Below, one piece after another: positions 9,064-18,300 of a stretch of 64,000 nucleotides of DNA (position 1 is the stretch's first letter; each line of letters starts with the position of its first letter). The stretch is from UBA961 sp049317525 (GTDB taxonomy: Bacteria > Bacteroidota > Ignavibacteria > Kapaibacteriales > UBA961), in assembly GCA_049317525.1 (NCBI GenBank), contig JBMOIC010000014.1, positions 1 through 64,000 of the forward strand. The letters are read 5' to 3'. Under the pieces are notes generated by a model. That model was not told the origin of the DNA, did no database searches, and was given only the letters and a program-made list of their open reading frames with translations. The position numbers and the translations under genes are program-made.

Positions 9064-10008
9064 TTAGATATATGATCTTAATACTCTATGTATTGCTTTA
9101 AATGCAGTAACTATGATTCTATTAACAGACAATGATATTTTTTTTGAAAGTAATACTTTTTTATGTGCTTTAGTTATTTCTAAAATAGCATTTCCTCCCT
9201 CAATAATAAGTGCTATTTCACATCTTAATCTAAAAGAGTCTAAATGACATACTAATTGAGAACCTTTCTCAAAAAGTTCTTTCGTATACTTGTACATCAT
9301 ATCAAATGCATGATTAAATACTTCATCAGAAATGATATCATCATTGTGCAAAGATACACCATTTAATAAATCTTTCGGAATATATGTTCTCCCATTTTTC
9401 TTATCTATATATATGTCTTGCAAGAAGTTTGCCAACTGTAATCCTGTACATATATAATCTGATAATTCTATGGTTGTTTCATTCTTATTTTTATGTAATT
9501 GTAAAATGATATCGCCTACAGGATTTGCTGAATGTGCACAATAATCCTGTACATCTTTCATAGACTTTGGTTGAGTAAAGACACAGTCTTGTTTAAAAGC
9601 TTTTAATAATTGTAAAAATGGTGTAAGACTAATCTTTGTTTTGCAGAACATATCTTGCAAGGCTATCCACAATGGATTATCTCCTGTATATTGTTGCGAA
9701 CAACATATTGTTATATGATTTTCCATCATCTGGAGATAATATAATTGCTTTTCTACATCAATTTCTAAAGACCCTTCATCGGCTATATCATCGGCGATTC
9801 TACTAAATGAATAGATTGCTGCAGTATACTTTCTTATGTGTTTTGGAATACATAAGGAAGCTACAGGAAAATTCTCATAATGCATCTTTGTTATATTCAA
9901 ACAAAAAGCATACGATTCTTGTATAGAACTAACCTTAAATACTGGCGAACTATATTCAATGAGATCAATCAATTCTTGCAGGCTAAACCAATGATGTATT
10001 TTTTGCAT
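9064..10008 (-). CDS. hpnC: Squalene/phytoene synthase family, HpnC-like (hydroxysqualene synthase)
   Basis: 314 residues from ATG 10008. Asp-rich motifs are DDIADE (about 73-78) and the second-motif region LANFLQDIYIDKKNGR followed by TYIP. The FLQDI context and divergence from the neighbouring HpnD fit HpnC. A longer frame reaches 10038, but those bases form the intrinsic terminator of the upstream ppiD gene (10014-10046). The start after the terminator, giving MQKIHHWFSLQEL, is therefore the sensible one. The gene is probably co-transcribed with hpnD 6 bases downstream; its own promoter must lie within or just before the terminator, or there is readthrough. Confidence 0.78.
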   Translation of the reverse strand: MQKIHHWFSLQELIDLIEYSSPVFKVSSIQESYAFCLNITKMHYENFPVASLCIPKHIRKYTAAIYSFSRIADDIADEGSLEIDVEKQLYYLQMMENHITICCSQQYTGDNPLWIALQDMFCKTKISLTPFLQLLKAFKQDCVFTQPKSMKDVQDYCAHSANPVGDIILQLHKNKNETTIELSDYICTGLQLANFLQDIYIDKKNGRTYIPKDLLNGVSLHNDDIISDEVFNHAFDMMYKYTKELFEKGSQLVCHLDSFRLRCEIALIIEGGNAILEITKAHKKVLLSKKISLSVNRIIVTAFKAIHRVLRSYI

Positions 10009-10013
10009 AATGT

Positions 10014-10046
10014 AAAAAAAAACCCGCATGAAAATCATACGGGTTT
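10014..10046 (-). terminator. Intrinsic terminator of ppiD
   Basis: On the minus strand an 11-base stem with one mismatch (arms at 10021-10031 and 10035-10045, three-base loop) is followed by eight or nine T residues. It begins about 20 bases after the ppiD stop. It separates ppiD from hpnC and rules out the longest possible hpnC start. Confidence 0.85.
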
Positions 10047-10066
10047 CTTAAAATAGTTTTCAGAAT

Positions 10067-12265
10067 TTAATCACGAAATAATTTACCGCGATTGTCTTCG
10101 ATTTCAGCATTATCTTTTAAAGCTTGAAACCATTGAGGATAAGCTGAATTTTTTGCTGAAGCAGACATTGATTTTTTCATTTCGGCACTTTGCATCTTAA
10201 ATGCTTTCATATCAGCATCTGTTTTTTGCAGTACTTGTGTGATAAACCACCCTTTCTCGCCTGCAACTGGTGCATTAATTTTATTAATAGGTGCATTCAT
10301 TGCTGATTGAGTTAAAACAGGTTCTAAGCCAAGCCCAGGAACTGAAGCAGTGTTTTTAACATCTGTAACAGACTTTACTTCAATCGAAGGATCAAATTCA
10401 GCAACCTTAAATAATCTATCTGCATTTCTTTGTTGTAATTGCTTTACAATATTTTGTGCTTTGGATTTAATAAATGCTAGCTTTTTTGAACGCATTACTT
10501 TTTCAGTAAGTTCATCCTTCATATCTTCAAATTGTTTTAAACCATTTTGTCTTTCGCCAGTTACTAAAGCAACCACAAAACCATAATATTTCAATTCTAG
10601 AGGATCAGAAACAGTTCCAACTTTTTCTGAGAATGTAAAATTGGTAAGAAAACGAGATCCTAATATTGGCATATCTTTATCAAAAAACATTGTTTCTACT
10701 ATGTTTTTCTTTAATGATTTACCTAATTGGTCGATATCATTGCCATTTTCAACTTGCTGTTTGAAAGAAAGTGCATCTCTTTTTAATTGCTTCTTTGTGT
10801 TTTGAGACATAGAAATATTAATAAGAATTTCACTGTACTTCATTTCTTCAGATGCTTTATCTTGAACTTTAATAATATGATATCCAAAATCAGTTTCAAT
10901 TGGCCCAACAATAGAGCCAGGAGCATTATTGAAACAGGCATCTTCAAATGGTTTTACCATTCTACCTTTAGGAAAGAAATCATATTCACCACCGCGATCT
11001 TTAGATCCCTGATCTTGAGAATATGTTTTAGCTAATAAAGTAAAATCTTCACCTTTTTTAGCTCTTCCTAAAATTTGTTGTGCCAATGCTTTAGAACTAT
11101 CTTTATTTGTTCCAAAATTAATGAGGATATGGCTAGCTTTTACTACTTCATTTTCTCCAGCTCTTGTACTATCAACATGATAAATATATGTTCCAGACAT
11201 TACCTGTACTGGACCAACAATATCTCCTGGCTTAGATGTTTCAAGCAAACTTTTAACATCAGGTGCCATTGTTTTAATCATTACATATTCATTCTGTTTA
11301 CCACTATATTCAGCTAAATATTGTTGATAAACAGCCTCGCGAATCTCTGGTGTAATTGCTTCATTGATAGATTGCTGAATACGTGCAATTTTTTTCTGAG
11401 CAGCTAATGTATCGGCCTTTGAAGGCTCTAAAGGAAAAGATACATATTTAATTTTTCTAGCCTCTTTTTGTTTGGTAAACTCTTTTACCTTTTCATATTC
11501 AGCTTTTAATTCTTGATCTGAAGGCTTACCACCTACTTCTTTATCGGAAACTTTTAAAATGTCTAATAAAATATAATCGAAAGACATATTTGTATTTTCA
11601 TTTTTAAATTTCTGTTCTAGGAAACTAGGAGATACAATAGATGAAGCAGCACCAACGGCTCTGCGAAAATGATCAGCTAATCTAGACTTATAGAGAAAAT
11701 CTTCGATTTTAATCAAACTTTTCTTGAATTTTCCAACTTCTTCAGCTGGATCAACTGTTTGAGGAATCACTCCTCTCTTTTTACCTTCATTGATATTTTG
11801 AGCAATGATGTCTGGATTAGTCATCACTTCAAGATATGCTTGACGATTAAATTTTCCAGTTGAATCTGTAAAATTCTTGGTAAGATAATCCGGTGGGCTG
11901 TCTAACATTAAATCTAGAACTTCATCTTGTGTTACTTTGATTCCTGCTTTATTTGCAGATTGTTTAATAAGAATCTCTTCTACATACTGATCCCAAACGG
12001 ATTGACGTATCTGATTCTCATCTACTTCTGCTTGAGGATTCTGCTGTTTTTGTAATTCAGCTTGTTCTTTAACACGAAGTTCAAATTCTTGATATGGAAT
12101 ATTTTCACCATTAATTACGCCAACAACTGCATTGGCTGCTGTAGTACCACTGCTGAATACTGTACTTAAATTAGAATCAGATATCACCATAAATGCGATA
12201 AAAGAAATAACAAATAGCACCAACAGATATGGAGAAATATCTCGCATACGTGAGATTACACCCAT
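10067..12265 (-). CDS. ppiD: PpiD-type periplasmic peptidyl-prolyl isomerase (SurA_N, PPIC rotamase)
   Basis: 732 residues. One N-terminal membrane anchor (about 13-28) is followed by a SurA_N-like chaperone region that includes the start of the periplasmic part. A clear parvulin PPIC domain lies at about 373-470 (ASHILINFG ... DRGGEYDFFPKGRM ... GYHIIKV), preceded and followed by weaker rotamase-like segments. The architecture and length match the PpiD family, which helps fold proteins emerging from the Sec translocon. It is monocistronic: own promoter-like box at 12344-12351 and own terminator at 10014-10046. In an organism with many secreted and outer-membrane proteins this is probably an envelope folding factor. 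Confidence 0.88.
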   Translation of the reverse strand: MGVISRMRDISPYLLVLFVISFIAFMVISDSNLSTVFSSGTTAANAVVGVINGENIPYQEFELRVKEQAELQKQQNPQAEVDENQIRQSVWDQYVEEILIKQSANKAGIKVTQDEVLDLMLDSPPDYLTKNFTDSTGKFNRQAYLEVMTNPDIIAQNINEGKKRGVIPQTVDPAEEVGKFKKSLIKIEDFLYKSRLADHFRRAVGAASSIVSPSFLEQKFKNENTNMSFDYILLDILKVSDKEVGGKPSDQELKAEYEKVKEFTKQKEARKIKYVSFPLEPSKADTLAAQKKIARIQQSINEAITPEIREAVYQQYLAEYSGKQNEYVMIKTMAPDVKSLLETSKPGDIVGPVQVMSGTYIYHVDSTRAGENEVVKASHILINFGTNKDSSKALAQQILGRAKKGEDFTLLAKTYSQDQGSKDRGGEYDFFPKGRMVKPFEDACFNNAPGSIVGPIETDFGYHIIKVQDKASEEMKYSEILINISMSQNTKKQLKRDALSFKQQVENGNDIDQLGKSLKKNIVETMFFDKDMPILGSRFLTNFTFSEKVGTVSDPLELKYYGFVVALVTGERQNGLKQFEDMKDELTEKVMRSKKLAFIKSKAQNIVKQLQQRNADRLFKVAEFDPSIEVKSVTDVKNTASVPGLGLEPVLTQSAMNAPINKINAPVAGEKGWFITQVLQKTDADMKAFKMQSAEMKKSMSASAKNSAYPQWFQALKDNAEIEDNRGKLFRD

Positions 12266-12343
12266 TTTACCTTACTCCTATGCTTAATAATTGAAGTTCG
12301 TCTTACATAAAGAATACAAGAATTCTTTAAAATTTTAGAAGTG

Positions 12344-12351
12344 CAAAATTA
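12344..12351 (-). promoter_or_regulatory. ppiD promoter, -7 box TAATTTTG
   Basis: On the minus strand TAATTTTG matches the Bacteroidota -7 consensus TAnnTTTG exactly. A TTG lies 20 bases upstream (12372-12374). The downstream sequence CACTTCTAAA closely resembles that after the box at 63939. Confidence 0.55.
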
Positions 12352-12516
12352 CCTCTGTTTATGCTAATTTCCAACAATGAATTTGCCTATGTGGATAATG
12401 TAGCTTCATTACATTTATTGATTGCTCTTACTTACAATATTTATATAGTACATTTGGCTATTTCTCTTCATTGGCTTGATTACAAATTGATTATTTTGCC
12501 TAAGTACAATTTATTT

Positions 12517-12524
12517 TACTTTCT
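12517..12524 (+). promoter_or_regulatory. Possible osmC promoter
   Basis: TACTTTCT is a degenerate match to TAnnTTTG, with TTG 18 bases upstream at 12496-12498. It is only 11 bases before the ATG at 12535, so the transcript would be nearly leaderless. Weak call. The rest of 12361-12534 shows no other feature. Confidence 0.25.
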
Positions 12525-12534
12525 ATGTTTCCAT

Positions 12535-12948
12535 ATGGTTTCTATCTCAATCCAATATCAAGGTGATTTGCATTGCCAAGCAATTCATGGCCCTTCACAT
12601 GCTGAGTTATCAACAGATGCACCAATTGATAATAATGGCAAAGGAGAAAGTTTCTCACCCACCGATTTATTAGCCACTGCATTAGGTACGTGCATGTTAA
12701 CAATTATGGGTATAGCGGCTAATACTCATAATATTAATATTAAAGGAACAATATTAACAGTAGAAAAGCACATGATTAATCAACCTGTTAGAAGAGTAGG
12801 ATCACTATCTGTTTCTATCGTGTTACCCCAGCAAGAATATTCTGCAAAAGAACGTGATATTTTAATTCTTGCTGCTAAAACGTGTCCTGTAATGCAAAGT
12901 ATACATCCAGATATTTCAGTTAATACTACTATGGAGATAGCATCTTGA
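12535..12948 (+). CDS. OsmC/Ohr family protein (peroxide-related thiol protein)
   Basis: 137 residues from ATG 12535, the normal OsmC length. The two conserved cysteines are C53 in ALGTCMLTIM and C117 in KTCPVMQS, as in the OsmC/Ohr catalytic pair that reduces organic hydroperoxides. An open frame continues upstream to 12361, but those 58 codons are hydrophobic and unlike any OsmC N-terminus, so I do not include them. The subfamily (OsmC versus YhfA-like) is not certain. The stop overlaps the possible TTG start of the next gene. Confidence 0.85.
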   Translation: MVSISIQYQGDLHCQAIHGPSHAELSTDAPIDNNGKGESFSPTDLLATALGTCMLTIMGIAANTHNINIKGTILTVEKHMINQPVRRVGSLSVSIVLPQQEYSAKERDILILAAKTCPVMQSIHPDISVNTTMEIAS

Positions 12949-14378
12949 TATCCTATTCTACAATAGTAATTTCTTCTATTTCAGTATTATGTGCTTTGTC
13001 TACATTTTGCATGCATGCACAATCTGTATGGTCTTCCAAAAAATCATCTTGGATTGGCATATCTTCTGCAGATAAAACTGCAATAGAAGATTTCAGTAAA
13101 AAATATACTAACTATCTATACAATGCAAGAACCGAGCTTTCATCAACAAAAGATTTGATAGAAGAATCCAAAAAGAATGGCTTTTCTATCTATTCAAAGC
13201 TTTCTGATATAAAGCCAGGAGCAAAATTACTTTTTATCAATAGGGACAGAGCATTAATCGCTTGTATCATTGGTGCACAACCATTTATACAAGGTAGTAG
13301 ATTAATTGCAGCGCATCATGATAGCCCTAGAATTGATATAAAAGCAAGGCCATTATATGAAACCGAAGGCTTTGCAATGTTTCAAACTATTTATTATGGT
13401 GGCATTAAAAAGTATCAATGGGCAAATTTACCTTTAATGATTTCTGGAAGAATTGATACTAAAGATGGTAAAACTACATGGATTGATATAGGCAAGAAAC
13501 CTGAAGATCCAGTATTTGTTATTCCAGATGCTGCGCCACATGTAGATTCACCTTTAAGGAATAGAACCTATACAAGTGTATTAGAAGGCGAAGAATTAGA
13601 CCCTGTTATTGGTAGTATTCCAGATGATAAAAATTCAGTGTTTAATGGTGTTATGTCATTATTACATCAACAATTTGGCTTTCAAGAAGAAGATTTTGTT
13701 AGTGCTGAATTACATATTACACCTGCATCTCCACCAAGAGAAATTGGTTTTGACAGAGGTTTGATTGGTAGTTATGGTCAAGATGATAGATCTTGCAGTT
13801 TCGCTGCTATGCATTCTTTGCTTTCACTGAACGATACTCCAGAGTTTACTTCCCTAGCATATATTGTAGATAATGAAGAAACAGGAAATGTTAATAATAC
13901 TGGTGCAGCATCAATCTTTTTAAATTCAGTGTATAGTATTATTTCTGAAGCTACTACAAAACAACAGTTTAATACAAACATTACAAATCAAGCACTACAT
14001 AATGCATTAGTTATTTCTGCAGACGCAAATGATGGGATTAGCCCTTTATTCCCAGGATTATCAGAAAAGTCGAATGCTGCAAAACTAGGCTATGGTATTT
14101 GCATTAAACGATATGGCCGTTCTTTTGATGCTAATTCTGAATTCACAGCTAAGATTAGAAATTTACTTGATCTTAATGTAATACCATGGCAAACGGTTTC
14201 CTATAAAGTAGAAACCGGTGGCGGTGGTACTATCGGTGGACAAATGAGCAAGGATGATATGAATGTTATCGATATCGGTATTCCCTTGCTTTCTATGCAT
14301 TCTCCATTTGAAATCAGTTCTAAAATTGATTTATGGAATTTAAATAAGTTTTTCACCGTATTCTACTCATCTAAATGA
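12945..14378 (+). CDS. M18-family metallo-aminopeptidase, possibly exported
   Basis: 477 residues from TTG 12945, 455 from ATG 13011. The co-catalytic zinc-site motifs of M18 are visible: AAHHDSPRIDIKARP (about 122-136), DDRSCSF, DNEETGN, SADANDGISP and a final MHSPFEISSKID. The form lacking the AHA...PNY motif is known among bacterial aminopeptidase I proteins. With the TTG start the first 25 residues (ISSISVLCALSTFCMHAQ) look like a signal peptide ending in AQ, unusual for M18 enzymes, which are generally cytosolic. ATG 13011 removes it. The TTG overlaps the osmC stop (TTGA) and the 3' end overlaps ctaA by four bases (ATGA), so the three genes look like one operon. Confidence 0.88.
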   Translation: MISYSTIVISSISVLCALSTFCMHAQSVWSSKKSSWIGISSADKTAIEDFSKKYTNYLYNARTELSSTKDLIEESKKNGFSIYSKLSDIKPGAKLLFINRDRALIACIIGAQPFIQGSRLIAAHHDSPRIDIKARPLYETEGFAMFQTIYYGGIKKYQWANLPLMISGRIDTKDGKTTWIDIGKKPEDPVFVIPDAAPHVDSPLRNRTYTSVLEGEELDPVIGSIPDDKNSVFNGVMSLLHQQFGFQEEDFVSAELHITPASPPREIGFDRGLIGSYGQDDRSCSFAAMHSLLSLNDTPEFTSLAYIVDNEETGNVNNTGAASIFLNSVYSIISEATTKQQFNTNITNQALHNALVISADANDGISPLFPGLSEKSNAAKLGYGICIKRYGRSFDANSEFTAKIRNLLDLNVIPWQTVSYKVETGGGGTIGGQMSKDDMNVIDIGIPLLSMHSPFEISSKIDLWNLNKFFTVFYSSK

Positions 14379-15310
14379 AACAGTATCTATCTGCATTAGC
14401 TAAGATAAATGTAGTACTTATACTATTAGTAATACTTGCTGGAAGTGTTGTTCGATCTACCCAATCCGGTATGGGTTGTCCTGATTGGCCTAAATGTTAT
14501 GGATTATTTATTCCTCCAACTCATATTGATCAATTACCCCATAATTATCAACAGATATATGCTAATAACGGTATTCCAGCAGAAGATTTTGATGCTGTGA
14601 AAACGTGGATTGAATATATAAATAGATTATTGGGTGCAATTCTTGGTATTACTGTTTTTCTACAATTATTATCTTCTTTATATCATTGGAAACAAGATAA
14701 AACCATAACATTATTAAGTATTGCTATTTTTTTAGGTACAGGTTTTCAGGGATGGCTTGGTGCATTAGTAGTTGCTTCTAATTTAGCCCCATTAAAAATT
14801 ACTATTCATATGCTAATGGCAATGGCCTTATTATTATTGGGTACCCATATCGCCTGGAAGCCAAAAATTATATCTAATATTGTTTCTAATAAAAAAGTAT
14901 CATATTTCATCGGGCTTAGTATCATAGCTGTGATTATTCAGATTTTGCTTGGAACACAAGTAAGACAAGAAATCGATCAATTAGCAAAGGCACTTAATTA
15001 TTCTCAAAGAGATATTTGGATTAGCAATCTGTCTTCAATATTCTCAATACATAGATCCTTTGCTCATGTGATTCTTCTGATACATGCTTATATTATCTAT
15101 GTAATTTTTAACAGTAAAACAGATCTATCTTCCATAAAAACAATAGCTTATATGATAGCAATTACTCTCTTTTTAGAAATTAGTGCAGGAATCATATTAA
15201 ACTATATGGATATGCCTGCATTTATTCAACCTATTCATCTATTACTTGCTTCTGTTCTTTTGTGCTTGGATTATATTCTGTTTTTAAATAGTAAATCTGT
15301 AAAAGCCTGA
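14375..15310 (+). CDS. ctaA: Heme A synthase (CtaA/COX15 family)
   Basis: 311 residues and about eight membrane segments. The signature AGSVVRSTQSGMGCPDWP, with the extracytoplasmic Cys pair CPDWPKC, is present near the N-terminus. The motif usually written ExxHR reads IEYINRLLG, with Asn at the usual His position. Other candidate heme ligands are in KITIHMLM, IHRSFAHV and PIHLL. Heme A synthase oxidises heme O to heme A for cytochrome oxidase, so this argues for aerobic respiration. The start overlaps the aminopeptidase stop by four bases. No ctaB or oxidase subunits are in the window. Confidence 0.88.
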   Translation: MKQYLSALAKINVVLILLVILAGSVVRSTQSGMGCPDWPKCYGLFIPPTHIDQLPHNYQQIYANNGIPAEDFDAVKTWIEYINRLLGAILGITVFLQLLSSLYHWKQDKTITLLSIAIFLGTGFQGWLGALVVASNLAPLKITIHMLMAMALLLLGTHIAWKPKIISNIVSNKKVSYFIGLSIIAVIIQILLGTQVRQEIDQLAKALNYSQRDIWISNLSSIFSIHRSFAHVILLIHAYIIYVIFNSKTDLSSIKTIAYMIAITLFLEISAGIILNYMDMPAFIQPIHLLLASVLLCLDYILFLNSKSVKA

Positions 15311-15330
15311 TAAATATTTCTGGAAAATAA

Positions 15331-18300
15331 ATGTATACATGTAGAAAAGATCTTTATAACAAATGCATCATACTGTTCATATGTTTTTATGCATGTATAT
15401 CTAGCATCAATGCTCAAAATATTAGGGATAATTGGTTTTTTGGAAATAGGGCTGCTGTAAATTTTTCTAATATAAATCCCAAAGCATTAAATAACTCTGC
15501 AATGGTGGCACCGGAAGGTTGCGCAACACTCAATGATAGCACTGGTACATTATTATGCTATTCTGATGGCAATTCTATATGGAATGCAAATCATATCATC
15601 ATAAATGGTAATAGCTTTCTGGGAGGAAATCCGTCTGGAGCTCAAAATATTCAAATCATACCTTATCCAGGCAAATCATCTCAATATGTATTTGTTTATA
15701 TAAAAGGATCTGCTGAAAATCCTCCGATGAGTCTTTGGTATACCGTTTATGATTCAATTTCAACAAATAATGCTATTCAAATTATTCCGCCTACACTGTT
15801 ATATGAGAATATCACAGAAAAGTTAGTTGTTATAGAAAATAATATAGGAAGTGGTTATTGGATTTTTACCCATGGTTTTGCGGATAATAATTATTTAGCG
15901 TTTCAGTTAACAAATACTGGTATATCTAAAAGTCCTATTATATCTACTGGAAGCTATAATTTTAAATCAAGTAAGTGGAATGCAAGCGGAGTAATGAAAT
16001 GTTCTCATAATAGTAAAAAACTTGCAACATGTATTAGAGGAGAATCAGATACAAGTTTTGTAGAATTAACAGATATAAATATTAGTAATGGTAAAGTAAG
16101 TAATCCCGTTTTAATTCCTTTTCCAATGTTAACCTATGGAGCCGAGTTTTCTAGAGATAATAAGTATTTATATATAAGCTGTGGACTATCAACTAAAAAA
16201 GGGATTTTATATCAAGTAGATATTGGATCTAGTACTTTTAATAAAACAGAAATTTATAATTCCCCCACAGAATGGTTTGGACAATTGCAATTAGGTAATG
16301 ATTGTAAAATATATTTAGCCAAACAATCTTCTGAGTCCTTAGGCACAATAACTAATCCTTCTGGTACAGGGCCAAGCTGTGGCTTTTTGATAAGTGGATT
16401 GGTATTGTCTCCCGGTACTTCTGCATTAGGCTTACCAACTTTTATTCAAACAAATTCATCAATTATTTCAAATTCTATACGATATTCTTCTGACAATATC
16501 TTTGACAGTGTACAGTTCTCAATTCAATATCCAAATGCAACAAATTATTATTGGGATTTTGGAGATCCTTCCTCTGGTTCACAAAATGTTTCTAGCGAGA
16601 ATCTGCCAAAACATGTATTCAATAGATCAGGGTCTTATTATGTAAAAGTATATCTAAGTGGACCATGTGGATTTGATACATTATATCAATTACTTGAGAT
16701 TAAAAGTAAAAAGACTCTTATCGTTAATTCGAATTCTGCAGTATTAGATATTGTATCAAATACATGCAATTCACACCTAATAGTTAAAGAGTCTTGGCCA
16801 TTTATCAAGGGCGATTTGGTTCTGCTTATTCAGATGAAAGGTGCTGAAATTGATTCTTTATATCCACAAAAAAAAGATGGTTATCCACATCAACTTCATG
16901 GTGCAGGACTATTTGAATATGCTAGAATTAGCTCTGTAAATGGTAATACCATATATCTTCAACAAAGATTACAACAATCGTGGAATGACACATTATCATG
17001 GAAACAAACTTCTGTTCAATTGGTAAAAGTTTTCGAAAAAGATAATTATACATTAAATCAATCTGTTAATTGCGCAGTGTATGATGGAGAAAAAGGAGGG
17101 ATAATCTCTATCTATGTACATGATACTCTTACATTATACTCAAATATATCTGCTAATGGTGTAGGTTTTAGAAGCCCTCCTTATAATAATTCAATTACTA
17201 TTTCTGAATATTCTAATGACTCTTTTATCTCTTCACTATCACAATATGGTTCTAGAAAAGGAGAATCAATCATAGCAGATTCCTTTATTGGTGATTATAC
17301 AAAAGGTAAAATGAATCTTGCTAATGCCGGTGGAGGCGGAAATGCCCTCAATGCCGGCGGAGGCGGTGGAGCCCAATATGGAAATGGTGGAAATGGTGGA
17401 TTTGGTTGGAAAGATACTGTCAATAAATCAAATAATATTAATGAGTTAAGTGCAGGATTAGGTGGAGTAAATGGTTATATATCACAAAATGATGTTCTAC
17501 CATTTTATTCACAATCTTTTGGACAAAGGGCTTTTCTTGGCGGTGGTGGGGGAGCTGGTTTTTCTCCAATTAATACGGCATCTGGACAACCCACCAGCGG
17601 TGTTGGTGGAGGTATAATATTTGTAAGAGCTAAAACTATTATTGTAAAAAATCAGAATGTTTTGATTGAAGCTAATGGGAAAGCAGGATACCCTTCAAAT
17701 AAAGGAGGAGCCTCTGGTGGTGGTGGTGGTGGCTATATCCATATTCAAGCAGATACTATCATAGGAAATATTCAATGCTCTGTTCAAGGTGGTAATGGAG
17801 GCGATAATAGATCTGCTAAGGACTTAGGACAATATGCCCCAGGTGGTGGTGGTGGTGGTGGGATTATACTCACAAATTCATCTAGTAATGCAGTTTCTAT
17901 TATAGCACAAGTAGATGGTGGTAAAAAAGGCATTTGTACTAATTTTTCTGATTCTTTTGGAGCTCAAGATGGAAACAAAGGCATAATAAAGAATGATGCA
18001 AGCCTATTTGATGAATCTCTCAATTCTGTTTCAGAATACTCCCCTACTTTACCGAATGAATACTATATAATTGACTCTATTCATCAAGATAATGATAGAA
18101 TAACTCTAAAGAAACCATATCAATTATGCATGGGAAATAAGATTCTCATTATGCAGTTAAATTCAAGTGATAGTTGGCTTATAAGTGGAACAGGCAAACA
18201 ATTTGGCCAGCTTTTATCCAGAGGATCTGCTGGTAATTATGAGTTTGCGAGAGTAAAAGCTGTAGAAGGCAATACGATCATTTTAGATAAACCAATAGTA

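Noticed and set aside
10009..10038. Ten-codon N-terminal extension of hpnC
   Set aside because: These bases form the stem-loop of the ppiD terminator.
12361..12534. Upstream extension of the OsmC frame (58 codons)
   Set aside because: Hydrophobic and unlike any OsmC N-terminus; it includes the probable ppiD upstream region. ATG 12535 gives the family length.
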